This document shows positions 20,990-32,908 of a stretch of 64,000 nt of DNA, piece by piece. Made by a program: the position numbers and the translations under genes. Positions within the stretch are counted from its first letter, which is position 1. Each line of letters begins with the position of its first letter. Under the pieces are notes generated by a model that saw only the letters and a program-made list of their open reading frames with translations, did not search any database and had not been told where the DNA came from. Location of the stretch: contig CM055112.1 of NCBI GenBank assembly GCA_029204225.1, positions 31,227,996 through 31,291,995 of the forward strand, in the 5' to 3' direction. This DNA is from Diphasiastrum complanatum (taxonomy: Eukaryota; Streptophyta; Lycopodiopsida; Lycopodiales; Lycopodiaceae).

Positions 20990-23900
20990 GTTCACAGATA
21001 TACATGCATGGCCAGCCTCACGCAAACGGAACCAGATCAAGAACCAGCTCTATTTTTTCATATCATTATGCTTTCATGTTTGTTTTATTGCGTAGCCTTG
21101 CAGAGGTGCGATGGTGATATTCCTTCTTTACGTAATTTGTTGAGGGTGATGGAGACCAACTTTTCTTTCATGAGAGCCAAAAGGATTGTGGAACTGATCG
21201 TTGTGTTTGAGAATTTCTTGAGTTGATCTATCAAAATCACTATCACGGAGCTAACACATATCAAAGATGGAGAGTGTGGTAGATTTCAATGTGTTCATGG
21301 AAAGATATGTAGTTGAAAGCATCTCATTTACTCTGAGTAACATTAGTATTGTTGAATATCATGTTTCCGAGAGTATTGATCACCCAAGTACGTAAGAGCT
21401 TCAGGGGAATGGTACTTTGATTATGAGAACGATGGATTAATGGTTAAGTCTACTCCTGCTCAAGAGCTAATATGGGCAGAGTCTCAGAGCTCCAAATTTT
21501 GATTGACCAGCGTTGCTACATTAACTACTTTGATTAAGATTTGTGGAGGTTACATACAGAGCAATTGATGCAGATCATGATCACTGACGGACGGGATAGG
21601 GAGATAAATCCTAGCTGACAACGTGAGCATCCTCTGAACGTGCGTTGACTCACAAAATTATCATCATGTTGCTCTCTATCCTCCATGAAAGATTTGACGC
21701 ATTCCATTGCTACTGCTGCAGTTGAGAACTATCGTCGTTGACTATCCTCATAGTGCGAATACCACTCAGTTTTCAGTCGAGTTTCAGTCTATGGTGCGAT
21801 CATTTGAAGAGACCATTGTTTCAGTACCTACATGAGCATGATTGAGTTAAGCAGCACCTATCGGGCCTAAGCAGACATCACTACTTTGATGTGTAACTGA
21901 GAGATTACCTTCAATCGATCTCTATGGGAGTGCTCACCGTGCATTTAAGCAGTTGTATTATGAGTACTGGTCTGTACTGCTCTTACATCAGTTTTGAAGT
22001 ATGGATTCTCAGTATACTATTATCTGTCTCTATATAGTGATGAGATAACTAATTTCATGATGACTCCTATCAAAGCACTGATCCATATGTGCAGTTTTGA
22101 GTATAGACTTTTCAATGATTATGAGGAAGTTCTGCATGATGACTTGTACATATTCCTGCTAATCAAGTGCATTCCACAGATGTTTGAATACTGAATATCA
22201 AACATCGGTCTATGAGAGAGTGAGAGCTTTATTATCAGGCTACTAAAATCAGTGAGGAATCGCTATTAGCAATGGATATTCTGAGTGAGAATAATTCCAA
22301 ATCCTGGGATTGATTTGAGCAAATGTTAACTCCATCACTGATATGGGGACCCATTGAGAATGTACGTCTGATTATCGTGGAAGAGCCATCATTGAACTAG
22401 AGCTGTCATTGTTGTCTGCTATGGAGCAATCGAAGGATGTTGTCTCTGTTGCTTTGTCGATTGAAACTTGTTAAAAATAGTTTGTAGAAGACTAATGAGG
22501 AAGCTGATATCAAGCTGTCCATGAACTGCATGAGCTCACTTTGGATCCTGCACGACTATCAGTCATTCTAGCAACCAGTCTGCACTTAGGAGCAACACTT
22601 CTTGGTGTCTACAAGGTGAACTCCTACAACACTACACACTCCGGGAAGCCTAACCTTTGCATGATTGGTCTCTGATTTCCTGCGGGGTGGAGCTGGAGGA
22701 GACGTGAGAAGAGAACCTCACATGTAAGTTTCCTCATTTGTTCTGACACTCTGCTAATTGCGTATTCAATCTATGATAGATGATGCAATTGTGTATGTCA
22801 TAGATGTCGCAGCAGTGATTACAGCTTCATATTGAAAAAACTTTAATGCATATTGTTTTCTTCCATGTCTTCATAAAGAAAGATTATAGCATGTGCTAAA
22901 AGAACTCTTAGATAGTGTATTGTTATGTCTCAGGAGAAAGTTAAATGCAGGATAGTTGTGATTTGAGGTGATGATAGTTTTAGACTCTACCAGAATTGCT
23001 AGTTTGCGCAGAATGACTGCTTTTTGTCTAAATGCATGGAGAAAGCTTTAAGGAATGTTGCTTGGGTGAATGTGATGAGTGAATCAAGCAAGTCATCCTC
23101 GTCTCCTTGGAACAAAGGAGTGAGGTTAAGCTCACTCTAGTTGGAACACACTACATGAGTTAAGAACAAACCTATTGTCGGTTTTCATCTAGAACCACAA
23201 TAGTCAAGATAACTCATTGGAACACACGGTTCTTGACTATTCACGGTTAGCCATCTACAAACCAAGATGGTTGGGAAATTGCATGCTACACTTGAACAGC
23301 TCCCATGACTATTTAGATGGAAGGGGTGTATTTAATGAATACTTTGGGAAAGGGTCATATAATACAGCCATGATTCACTACCTAATGACAATAAGCATCG
23401 AGAATGTTTCGTCCAAGCCCTCCCATAGGTCCTAATATTCCGGACACTGCTACACCTTATTTGTATATCACAGTCCTTATAGGCCTGAAAATAATGCTCC
23501 AACAACGGATTGTGTCAATCTTTGGTGCTGCTAGATTAGCAGAGATCCTAGCAACTCCAGAGCCCTGCATATTACCACTGCTAGATTATGGTAGGACTAG
23601 GGATGTCTATATTATGATCCTCTTCTAGAAATGTTAGAAGCCCACACATGCATAGAGGTTTATGTGAATGATTATTGATTGAGGAGTGTTAGTTATATTG
23701 AGAGATTGACATGTCAGAGAAGCAGTCAACTAGTATATGGCCTACACCTCAAACCCAAGGAGGTATTGCCCCGTAGTCAGAATAATTGGATGGGCTTCAC
23801 TAGAACTGATATCATTAGACACCACCATTGGAATTGTAAGGGCTGGGAATTTAGCCATTGAAGTTGATAATGAGGTATTTAGAGTCAAAACATCCATGTA

Positions 23901-24370
23901 CATCAGAATGAACGACTCATGGGTCCTGGTAGCAACACGCTCCATAGAACTTCAAAGTGCTACTAGGACGAGATCTGGGCCTAGACTGTTATGACTGGGT
24001 TAGGATTGCGAGAGCTACCTCTACCAGGTGACTTCTGCCAATTGAGTAGAAATGGAAAGGTTTATCATTATTTCTATTCCAGGGATTTCCATAGACATCT
24101 CCTAGTTGGAGATACACTGTTCAGAGTTAGACATAATGCAAACCGTAGTTCCCTTGTAGTGTATGAGTCGAGTGAAGATTCTACGTGGAAAGAGTTAGAA
24201 GGATCCTTTACCCAATATACTGAATTGCATCTAGGGCTTCCCGATCCATTGCCAGAGTATGTGTTAGAGAACTTAAATGATATCATCAAGGATTCTGGAA
24301 CAGATTCTCGAAAAGAATACGAGAAGGAGGTAGCTCTGGAACTTCGCAAGCGAGCAATATATCATTAGTG
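20990..24370 (+). pseudogene. decayed coding-like region, unrecognised
   Basis: Over 3.3 kb the plus strand repeatedly shows peptide-like frames broken by stops and shifts: 21008-21226, near 21395-21500, 21994-22194, 23217-23435, 23737-23994 and 23991-24368. The last (125 residues) is the longest; it follows the 85-residue frame ending at 23994 with a four-base overlap, as if one ORF were split by a frameshift. The 125-residue piece is acidic towards its end and contains L-P-G-D-F-C-Q-L and P-L-P-E-Y-V-L-E-N-L. I recognise no domain. A decayed mobile element or endogenous viral segment is possible; host exons are less likely, since no convincing splice sites were seen. Confidence 0.3.
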
Positions 24371-25125
24371 CAAGTCATGAGTTTCAAGAAGACTGAGGAA
24401 GTGAGTATAACCCTTTATAGGCTATGTCTCTAGAGGCCTGGAAAACCTCTATTAGCTATAGAGGTACGGCTTGGTCAATAGAACATGTCAGGGATCCCCT
24501 AGTTAGCTTTGTGTTTGAGACGTGTACGACCATTCTCATAATAGCATGACACTGGACACATAGTGGTGCTATATCCTGTTATATTGTTTTCCCCTTAGCT
24601 TTGATCCCCTGAGTGGGAAATGTCATAACACTCTAATCTCAGTGCCTCTTCTCGCCATTCCCGAGAAAAGATAGATCGTAGAAGGATTCGCCTCAGTGGT
24701 GGGCCCTATTGTGGCGATGATATTGATGATGTCGTGTCTGGCCTCGAGTCCAGCACATCCCTCTACCAGGCCTCGTCGTAGGGATTTGATTCAATGTGTT
24801 GTTTTTTTCTGTGATACACATTGTAAGAATGTAGGATACGATAGTTCGTATTGTTGTTGCTTTCTAGTTGAATTTCTTATGCGAATGGTGCTGACTTTTA
24901 TTTGATGTCTTTGAGGTGTTTTGATTTTTTTTTCAACACCTTTTGGAACTTACCAATTAGGAGATTTTGAAAAGTATTGAGGAAATTCAAATTGAGATTT
25001 TGAATTGACTGGGAAATTTCCAGGAAGATAAAATTTAGCATTCTCGACCAATTTTTAAAAATCCTGAAAACAATTTTTGGCCTTGCTTTGCAAAGGTATT
25101 ACTATGTCACTGTGTTTTGAGGTTG
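24371..25125. other. intergenic, no supported gene
   Basis: Nothing recognisable. The frame at 24696-24905 is short and unconvincing. Confidence 0.3.
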
Positions 25126-25129
25126 ATCA

Positions 25130-25600
25130 ATGGACTATAGAATAAAGTCAATGTTGATGTCTGATATGTGGTGGTGGTCTAATATTTTAAGGCTTGGCTT
25201 TGCTATGGCTTGGATGTTAGGGATTTTAAGGCTAGGGCTTGGCTGCTAGGCCTTGTAAGTGAAGTCTTCCAAATGTTGAAATCTCAAGTGTTGCATTTGT
25301 AAGTTTTCTTTGATTTGGTCTCCTTTGAGTTCATGTAAAAACCTCTTATCAACTCCAAATACATGGACCTCACAAGTTGATACTAGAAGAAAGTTAACAT
25401 TGATGGCTAATATGTGGTGGCGGTCTAAACTTTTAATGCTTGGCTTGGCTGTTAGGACTTTTAAGGCTAGGGCTTGGCTATTATGCCTTGTAAGTGAAGA
25501 CTTCCAAATGTTGAAATCTTAGATTTTGCACATGTAAGTTTTCTTTGATTTGGTCTTCCTTGACTTCATGTAAGAACCTCTTATGATTTCCAAATACAGG
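25130..25600. repeat. two diverged tandem copies of a ~250-bp unit
   Basis: The first copy (about 25135-25365) and second (about 25385-25605) share TATGTGGTGG-GGTCTAA, TTTTAAGGCTAGGGCTTGGCT, CCTTGTAAGTGAAG-CTTCCAAATGTTGAAATCT and TTTTCTTTGATTTGGTC. A shorter third copy of the beginning occurs at about 48940-49002. A dispersed low-copy repeat; no coding content. Confidence 0.75.
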
Positions 25601-25851
25601 GACCTCACAAGTTTTTAACAATTCATGCATTTTGTTTGGTGTGTTGAAATGTAGTATGCCATCTTGGATCAATTTATTACATGAAAAAAAAAACATAGCC
25701 TACATGCATAGAAAGAAAAACAAACAATTTAATTGGCTATTGCATGTTTTATTGTGAACATCCAGATTATAATAATCACATGTGTGAGTAGGAGACTTAA
25801 AAGAATCTAATGTAGGCTTAATTCCACATGTTCTACTTTATTCTTTTACAT

Positions 25852-26001
25852 GAAAAGAGATCATAGTGGATTTTTTGCTATCAATCCAACCAAGACATTA
25901 AGCATGGATTATTCAGACACATTCGTGAAAAGAGATTGTAGTGGATTTTTTGCTATCAATTCAACCAAGACATTAAGCATGGATTATTCAGACACATTGG
26001 T
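25852..26001 (+). repeat. 75-bp tandem duplication
   Basis: Two near-identical 75-base copies start GAAAAGAGATYRTAGTGGATT at 25852 and 25927. Because 75 is 25 codons, an open frame (25850-26059) runs through both, but no gene context supports it. Confidence 0.85.
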
Positions 26002-26438
26002 CTTGCCTCGTCATTGTGAACATGTGTGTCACATGACATTCATTTTTTCTCAATCATAATCAGTAACATACACTATTTCATTACGATTAACTATTGTGGA
26101 CCTTAGTTCCATGTTGGAACAAATTTTTTAGCCTAGCATTGTTAAATGTGCAAGTATTTTTTCAACCGGATTGACTAAACAACAAGTGGTGGTATGTTGT
26201 TCAAGTAAAGCCACGCGCTAGACATGTCTTTGAAAATGCATACATTGAGAATGAAATGGAGGACTTGAATATTGACAACACAAACATGGTTGATGCGGAT
26301 ATAGAAATATCTCCAAGTTCTCTAAATATTATAGAAAATACTATAAATGAAACGAATGATTGATGATTAAAATCATCTAAGCGGAGATGAGTTGCAAGAT
26401 GTATTGGCTGATGAATTTGAATCTTGTGATGACAAATG

Positions 26439-26440
<2 letters not shown>
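26002..26440. other. intergenic, no supported gene
   Basis: AT-rich with nothing recognised. The minus-strand frame at 26201-26497 starts in the dinucleotide repeat and is an artefact. Confidence 0.35.

Positions 26441-26488
<48 letters not shown>
26441..26488. repeat. (AT)n microsatellite, 48 bp
   Basis: Uninterrupted AT dinucleotides, 24 units. Confidence 0.97.
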
Positions 26489-26491
<3 letters not shown>

Positions 26492-27728
26492 AATCATTTT
26501 TGTGATAGAATGATAGTTTACGTAATTATTGCATCTTTATAATACATTCTTGCATTTTTCAAGTTTATCTTGAATTCAAGCTAGCAATCACTTATGAGTC
26601 ATTTTAAATCAAATGCTTTCAATGCAATCTATATCTTATTAGAGATATAGCAAAAATTGATTGACCAAAGAAAACAATTAGTGAGCATACGTTGATCATT
26701 TATCTACACTTCAAAAACATTTTTCTTTTGAAACATCGTTACTATATTTAAAATATATTAAAGCAATCTTCATATCTTCACTCTGGTCGAAGCACAATAT
26801 TGATTTCGTCATAGAACAATAATGTGACACAATGATCATTTGATTTTTAGTTCACAATCATGATCACACAATAATCATTTTATTATTAGTCCTCACTTAT
26901 TTAAAACCTAAAAAATATTTCATTTTTAAATTTATCATAGAGTTGTTTGTTTATCAACATATTGTTCAAATAGTTTTTAAAAAAACTTACAAAAAATGTA
27001 TTTTGCCACGTGTGGTAATATAAAATTACAATTCTCTGGAATTTTCTCTAGAAATTTGCCACGCGTGGCAAATCTCCAAAATAAGTAAATGTTAAATGAG
27101 AGGCGGTTAAATAACAACCTTGCGTGGCACTTCCACACATGGCTTTACCATGCCAAGCAATTTTGGCGGTCATTTTTTGATTAAAAACATTTAATGCCAG
27201 ACCCACCTCCAGCCTGAATTTGACTAGCAAGGTCCCCGGAGAATTTTTGGCGTAGATCTACCACGCGTGACAGAGTCACGTAAAGAAAAATGTCAAAATT
27301 TCGATTAAGTATCGGGTTCGCATGGTAGTGTCACGTGGCAAACCGCCCATATGTGTAGTTGTGATTGTTCTTATTCAAACAATGAGGCTGGACCATCACA
27401 GATTGGAGGGAGGCCTAGATATACCAGAGAATACCATGCCCATGTACATAATGTAAGTATGCATTGCGACAAGAGCGACATATTGCTATATCACACGGTC
27501 ACATGTATGGACAAATCAAGAGAGAGTCATTATTTGTGTGGCCCAAAGTCGGTTCTTTGATGAGTTTTATGTATCTATCTTTCACGATGCTTGATGTTTG
27601 CAAACTTAACACTGCTAATGATTGCATGCACATTTATCTTGTATGTATTTGGCAGTCTTCATGATTAGAGAGGATATTTAGTTGTTCTAATTGATTATTG
27701 TTGCACTTCTTTCGTGTAGGATGATGAC
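26489..27728. other. intergenic, with CACGCGTGG-type palindromes
   Basis: No gene. From 27004 to 27345 the words GCCACGTGTGG, GCCACGCGTGGC, TTGCGTGGCAC, CCACGCGTGAC and GTCACGTGGCA recur. The sequence ends at the target duplication of the copia element that follows. Confidence 0.4.
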
Positions 27729-27733
27729 TCTCA
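27729..27733 (+). repeat. target-site duplication, left copy (TCTCA)
   Basis: TCTCA immediately precedes the 5' LTR and is repeated exactly after the 3' LTR at 33551-33555. Five bases is the usual target duplication for Ty1/copia elements. Confidence 0.9.
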
Positions 27734-28377
27734 TGTGAAGAAATGAAAAAGATTATCTATGTTAGATATAGGGGTCTTATGTTTTTATATCAAGCATCTA
27801 GGTGTAGGATATTGATAGGACCAAATTTGGCATAGATAGCAAATTACCCATTTCCACTTGTAATGCCACTATTTAGCCAAAATAGAGTAAGAGGCTAAAC
27901 TCATGCCAATTAGAGTGTAGACAAGTGTAATACTTTTGTTTCATGAAATTTAAGAGGTCCAATAGGATTTAGAGGTGGAACCTTGAGGGGTCCAATAGAA
28001 TTTGAGGTTTGCTTGAAAATGGTCCAATAGAATTTAGAGGTGAATGGATCAATGGTCCAATAGGATTAAGAGGTGGCAAAGTGTGGTCCAATCATAGTTA
28101 AGCATAGTGCCAGCTTGTGGATCTACTAGTATCATTGTACTCCTCATTTGGATCTAATTGATTTTGAGATTGAGTGGATTTTGTGAGTAATTGGTTTTCT
28201 AGCTTTCTGTCTCTACCCGAGAGCTCATGATGATTTTCTATGCATGTAGTAGTGTGTTTTTGCCATATAATCATAGATAGATTTTAAATCTCAATCTAGT
28301 CTTGATCTTGGTGCATCTACACACCTTAGGAGATCACAAGTACATGTTGTGGACAGTCCACACGTGTGAAATCAACA
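27734..28377 (+). repeat. 5' LTR of copia element C (644 bp)
   Basis: Starts TGTGAAGAAATG and ends ATCAACA. Its partner 32909-33550 is alike apart from a few substitutions and two large indels. Bases 28012-28087, rich in a GGTCCAATAGRATT repeat, are absent from the 3' copy, while about 76 bases of the 3' copy (33335-33411) are absent here. The LTR end carries GGACAGTCCACACGTGTG, a run of short palindromes. Confidence 0.93.
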
Positions 28378-28390
28378 TGATATCAGAGTC
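28378..28390 (+). promoter_or_regulatory. primer binding site, tRNA-Met type, two changes
   Basis: TGATATCAGAGTC directly follows the LTR end. The common plant site is TGGTATCAGAGCC, so there are two differences (third base A for G, twelfth base T for C). Confidence 0.85.
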
Positions 28391-29126
28391 TACCTAAGAT
28401 TACCATTCATTTTGATCCATTTAAGTGAAAACTTTTCATCAATCTTGAGCTTGTCAAGATCCATTTTCCTAGCTATCTTGTCTAACTTTGGATCAAAAGA
28501 GATCAACAGGGCATTGATTGGGTCTGACCTGGTACTGTACGAAATCAGGTGCTCAAACACGTGTGAGGAATATCCAATTTCAAATTGAGAGTACTCTCTC
28601 ATGCTTAATCTATTTATCTTGCTTGATAGCTTGTTTTGAAGCTATTTTTGTCTAGTTCTTGATGCAATCAGTTTCATTCCATTTGGTTGAGCCAATCGAA
28701 AGTTATAATCTTTTGAAGAGGGTTAGGTAGGGAACCTAGACTTGGGTGGAAACATTTGGTTTGGTCAAGAGATTGCTTGTTAGATCTCTGTTCACAGTTG
28801 TGTGGTTACCAATCTCATCTATAAGTGATCTAGACATTGTTTTGAGATCATAGCCAATTTGTTTCATGCAATATCAGTGAGTTGGGTCAAATTTGATTAC
28901 TTAGTGTATTTCGCACATGCTAGGAGTAAATGATCCTAACTTTGTCTATATTCCATCATTTGATATGAAATAGATCTTGTTTTAAAGAGATTTGAGTAGC
29001 TAGTGAGAATCAATTCACAAATACTTGCAAGATCTTTCATAGGAGGAGATAGTACTTCATTATTGGATCCTATTGAGAGTGTGTAGCAACATTTATTGTT
29101 CATCATTTGAGTTTTCTTCACTTCAA
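28391..29126 (+). other. 5' leader of copia element C
   Basis: Non-coding leader between primer site and gag start. The minus-strand open frames at 28390-28602 and 28936-29268 are shadows. Confidence 0.7.
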
Positions 29127-29480
29127 ATGGCTTCAATGAGTTTATCTTTGTTGGAACCAAGTGAAAGATTGTCCACTTCAAACTATTCAATCTGGAAGAT
29201 GAGGATGGAGTGCACCTTGATCCTTCAAGACGTGATGGACATAGTTCTTGGCCTTGAAAAAGAACCACAAGTTCTTCAAGAGGTTCAAAAATACAAAAAG
29301 AGATCTAGGATGGCTCTCCACTACATTAAGATGAATGTCTCTAATGAGATATTGAGGGAGATAGGTACTTGTAAAACAGCCAAAGAAGGTTGGGATTGCC
29401 TCAAGACTATCTATGAGGCTAGGAACACCTCTAGGCTCCTCACTCTTAGAAATTCTTTCAAAGTAGCCAAAAGAGTGATG
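29127..29480 (+). pseudogene. gag: copia C gag, N-terminal part
   Basis: The ATG at 29127 (M-A-S-M-S-L) is the natural start: it begins the conserved gag run with S-N-Y-S-I-W-K-M-R-M and then M-N-V-S-N-E-I. An upstream in-frame ATG at 29073 only adds leader residues. The frame fits gag until about L-R-N (29450-29470); a one-base change then shifts gag into the frame of the next open reading frame. Gag forms the particle that packages element RNA. Confidence 0.88.
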
Positions 29481-30445
29481 AGAGTGCATCTAGTTATGTT
29501 TTGAGAGTAAAAGATATTCATAGAGAGCTTGCTTGCATTGGTGATTCCATTAATCAAAATGAGCTAGTCCAAGTCATTCTCAATGGCTTGAGAAGTGAAT
29601 TTGATAACCTTGTCCAATCCTATGCCATTAAGGAGGAGCTACCAAGTTTGGAGGCTCTCCAAAATGTGCTAATTTATGAAGAATCAAGACAAGAGTACAA
29701 GCTCTTGAGGATGGACAAGCTTTCTCTCACTCATAATGATGGCAAAGCCCTCTTTGCCAAGGACAAGCACAAAGGGAGGAGCAAGAACCAATTTCAACAA
29801 TCCTCAAGCAAGAACAAAGCCAAATCCAAAGACAAAGATGAGGAGGAAGATGATTCCTCTAATGCCTCATCATCCAAGCTCAAGAAGAAGAAGATCAGGT
29901 GCTTTTATTGTGGCAATAAAGGCCATTATGCCACCAATTGCTTCAAGAAGAAGAATCAACTCAAGCAAGCCAACATCACAAATGATAAGGAAGACACTAT
30001 TGCAAGTGATGGAGAGGGATCTCTTATGGTCTCTAGCTTCTCATCCACTCCTTTCAAGAAGGACGGCTTGTGGTATATTGACAGTGGAGCCTGTTCACAT
30101 ATGTGTAGCTCCAAGGATTCTTTCTCTTCTATTGCACCTTATGACAGAGTCAAGAAATCAATATACACTGCAAATGATTTTGAATGTCCTATTGAAGGCA
30201 TAGGGAACATTCCCTTAAAGCCTGCATCCTCTAAAGTTCTTTCTCTTTCTAAAGTGCTTTATGTGCCTAAGCTTACTAAGAATCTCATTAGTGTTGGCCA
30301 ATTTCTCGATAACGGCCTTGATGTAAAATTCAAAGTTGATACTTGTACTATCAAGAATAATGATGAGATACTGCATTCGGATCTAGATTTTGAGGCATCT
30401 ATCTCACAAAAAGCCATTTACAAGATCTTCTATAAAAAAACAAGC
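29475..30445 (+). pseudogene. gag: copia C gag C-terminus and protease
   Basis: Gag continues in the shifted frame (open 29501-30460): V-Q-V-I-L-N-G-L, a Lys/Ser-rich stretch, and an intact zinc knuckle at 29900-29941 (C-F-Y-C, H, N-C; CX2CX4HX4C). The aspartic protease follows, with W-Y-I-D-S-G-A near 30080, the complete catalytic D-S-G, and the conserved Y-V-P-K-L-T-K-N-L-I-S-V segment. It ends K-I-F-Y-K-K just where the pre-integrase domain (W-H-x-R-x-G-H and C-x2-C) should start; that domain is missing. Confidence 0.88.
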
Positions 30446-32694
30446 ATCCTTTGGAGCTAATCCACTCGGATGTGCATTTCTCATCAACTATAAGCAAGGG
30501 AGGAGCCACTTGTTTTGTTGCTTTCATTGATGATTTCACAAGATTCACTTGGATATATCTTCTTGCTTCTAAATCTATGGTGCTTGATCATTTCCTTATT
30601 TTCAAAGCTTATGTAGAGAAGCAATTCTCATTCAAGGTTAAAGCTCTTAGATGTGATGGAGGTGGTGAATATATCTCCAATAAATTTCATGATTTTTGTG
30701 AGCTTGAAGGCATTAAAAAAGGGTTCTCTTGTGCCTATTCTCCATCTCAAAATGGAGTGGCCGAGAGAAAGGATAGATCTCTATGTGAATGTGCAAAATC
30801 TATGATAATTGAGGCATCTTTGCCCAAACATTTTTGGGGAGAAGCCATTAATTGTGCAAATTATCTTTGCAATAGGCTCCCAAATATAGCTCTTGGAGGA
30901 AAGTCACCATATGAAATCTTATATTTGAAGAAGCCTAAGGTTGATCACCTTAGAGTTTTTGGATGCATATGCTTTGCCCATATTCCCTTGGAAACAAGGA
31001 AGAAGGAAGATCCTAGTGCATGCAAAGGGATCATGATTGGATACTCATCCACCAAAAAGGCCTATAGAGTCTTTGTACTCTCTATTTCTCAAGTTATTGA
31101 AAGTAGAGATGTTGTCTTTCATGAAGATCAACATTCATCTTTTGAAGAGGCTGAGATCAAGAAGTCTATGGATGCATCACCTATTATTGATTTTGAAGAC
31201 AATTATGATGTGATGGGGTCGAGAATTGAAGAAGACTCTCCTTGGATTTTCTCACCAAGAAGATCCATGAGAGATGGATCCGAGCCTAAGAGGCTCTCAT
31301 ATGTTGACAAAGGCAAACATGTGGATCTTGATTCCACTAATTATGTTTTTTATGTCTCTCATGAAGAGCCAAAGAATGTACAAGAGGCACTCAATACCAA
31401 GGAGTGGTATGATGTCATGAAGCAAGAGTACGATGAATTGATCACCAACAATACTTGGGAGCTTGTGGATCCTCCATCCAACAAGCATGTGATTGGTTGC
31501 AAATGGTTATTTCGGATCAAGTACAATCAAGATGGCACCATCAACAAGTATAAAGCAAGATTATGTGCCAAAGGATTTGCTCAAATCCGTGGCCTTGATT
31601 ATGAGGAGACCTTTGCACCCATTGCAAAGATGGTGACAATAAGAATTCTTATTTCTCTTGCCTATTTCTTTAAGTGGAAGGTGTTCCAATTAGATGTATC
31701 CAATGATTTTTTAAATGGTTATCTTGAGGAGGAGATCTATATGGAACAACCTCAAGGATTCATCAAGAATGAGTTCAAAGTGTGCTTGCTCTTCAAAAGT
31801 CTTTATGGACTCAAGCAAGCACCAAGATCATGGTATTCAAGACTTAATTCTTTCCTTATCTCACTAGGATTTACTCTTTGTGACTATGATCTTTCCATGT
31901 ATCTAAAGTTTGTTGATAGTAATATTGTCATTCTTCTAATTTATGTTGATGACATTATTCTTTGTGGAAGTTGTATCAAGCTAGTTGATGAAACTAAGCT
32001 AGCACTTGGATGTGAGTTTAAAATGCAAGATCTAGGACAAATACATTACATCCTAGGCCTAGAGATTGATTTTTATGAAGATCATATTTTTATATGCCAA
32101 CCTAGATATGCTCACTCTATGTTGAATAAATTCCATATGGAAAATTCTAAGAGCATAGATACTGCAATGGAGCAAATTGCAAAAGATCCTAATAAAGGTG
32201 ATGAAAGATCCTTTGAGGACATCACACTTTTTAGGAGTCTTGTAGGCTCCTTGGTTTGGCTTACCATTACTAGGCCCGATATAAGTTTTTGTGTGCACAA
32301 ATTGAGTCAATTTATGCAAGATTCTATGATTAATCATTGGAAGATGGCCAAGAGGATTCTAAGATATGTATCTTCATCTTGTGATTATGGTCTATTTTAT
32401 AAAAGTGAAGATCTATCCATTGTTAGCTACTCGGATTCAGATTTTGCAAGTGACAAGATGGATCGAAAGTCTATTAGTGCTTACACTATCTTTCTTGGAG
32501 GCAATCTAATATCTTGTCTTTCCAAAAAGCAAGATACTATATCTCTCTCTTCATGTGAGACCGAGTACCAAGCACTCACTACAACCACCAAAGAGGTGTT
32601 TTGGATCAAGAGATTATTATTGGAGCTAAAGTGCATCAAGGAATATGATCTACCAATTATCAAGTGTGATAATATCTCGAGCTCTTGCCAATAG
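30446..32694 (+). pseudogene. pol: copia C integrase core, reverse transcriptase, RNase H
   Basis: A 747-residue open frame. The integrase core has all three acidic positions: H-S-D-V (about residue 6), R-C-D-G (residue 70) and G-V-A-E-R-K (near 105). RT starts near 31370 (N-N-T-W-E-L-V), with Q-L-D-V-S-N-D-F, Y-G-L-K-Q-A-P and the catalytic Y-V-D-D at 31942-31953. RNase H shows S-Y-S-D-S-D-F-A, S-K-K-Q and C-E-T-E-Y. At about 32680 the frame is lost within C-D-N-I-S. The real protein would continue from protease in one polyprotein; the in-frame ATG at 30451 is fortuitous, since coding homology (K-H-P-L-E-L-I-H) begins just before it in the same frame. Confidence 0.9.
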
Positions 32695-32890
32695 TCCCAT
32701 ATTTCATGCAAGAAGCAAGCATATAGAAGTGGCACACCATTTTGTGAGAGGAGGCGAAATCTATTTGGAGCATGTCAACTCGGCCTCTTGTATTGTCGAT
32801 CTACTCACCAAGCCTTTGAGCAACAGTGCTTTCATCAAGCATAGATCTAATCTTGGACTTATATCAAGATCAATGCTCAAATCTTCATAG
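32676..32890 (+). pseudogene. pol: copia C RNase H C-terminus, shifted frame
   Basis: After the frameshift, A-L-A-N-S-P-I-F-H-A-R-S-K-H-I-E-V and D-L-L-T-K-P-L give the conserved end of copia RNase H. The ORF closes at 32890, just before the polypurine tract. Confidence 0.88.
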
Positions 32891-32895
32891 ATAAT

Positions 32896-32908
32896 TTTTT
32901 AGAAGGAG
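32896..32908 (+). promoter_or_regulatory. polypurine tract of copia C
   Basis: TTTTTAGAAGGAG precedes the 3' LTR start TGTAAAG. The purine run AGAAGGAG is the likely plus-strand primer. Confidence 0.75.

Noticed and set aside
26201-26497. Minus-strand frame with Ile-Tyr repeat
   Set aside because: It is a translation of the (AT)n microsatellite.
29736-30203. 155-codon plus-strand frame overlapping copia gag
   Set aside because: It is the alternative frame of gag; the zinc knuckle and protease are in the other frame.
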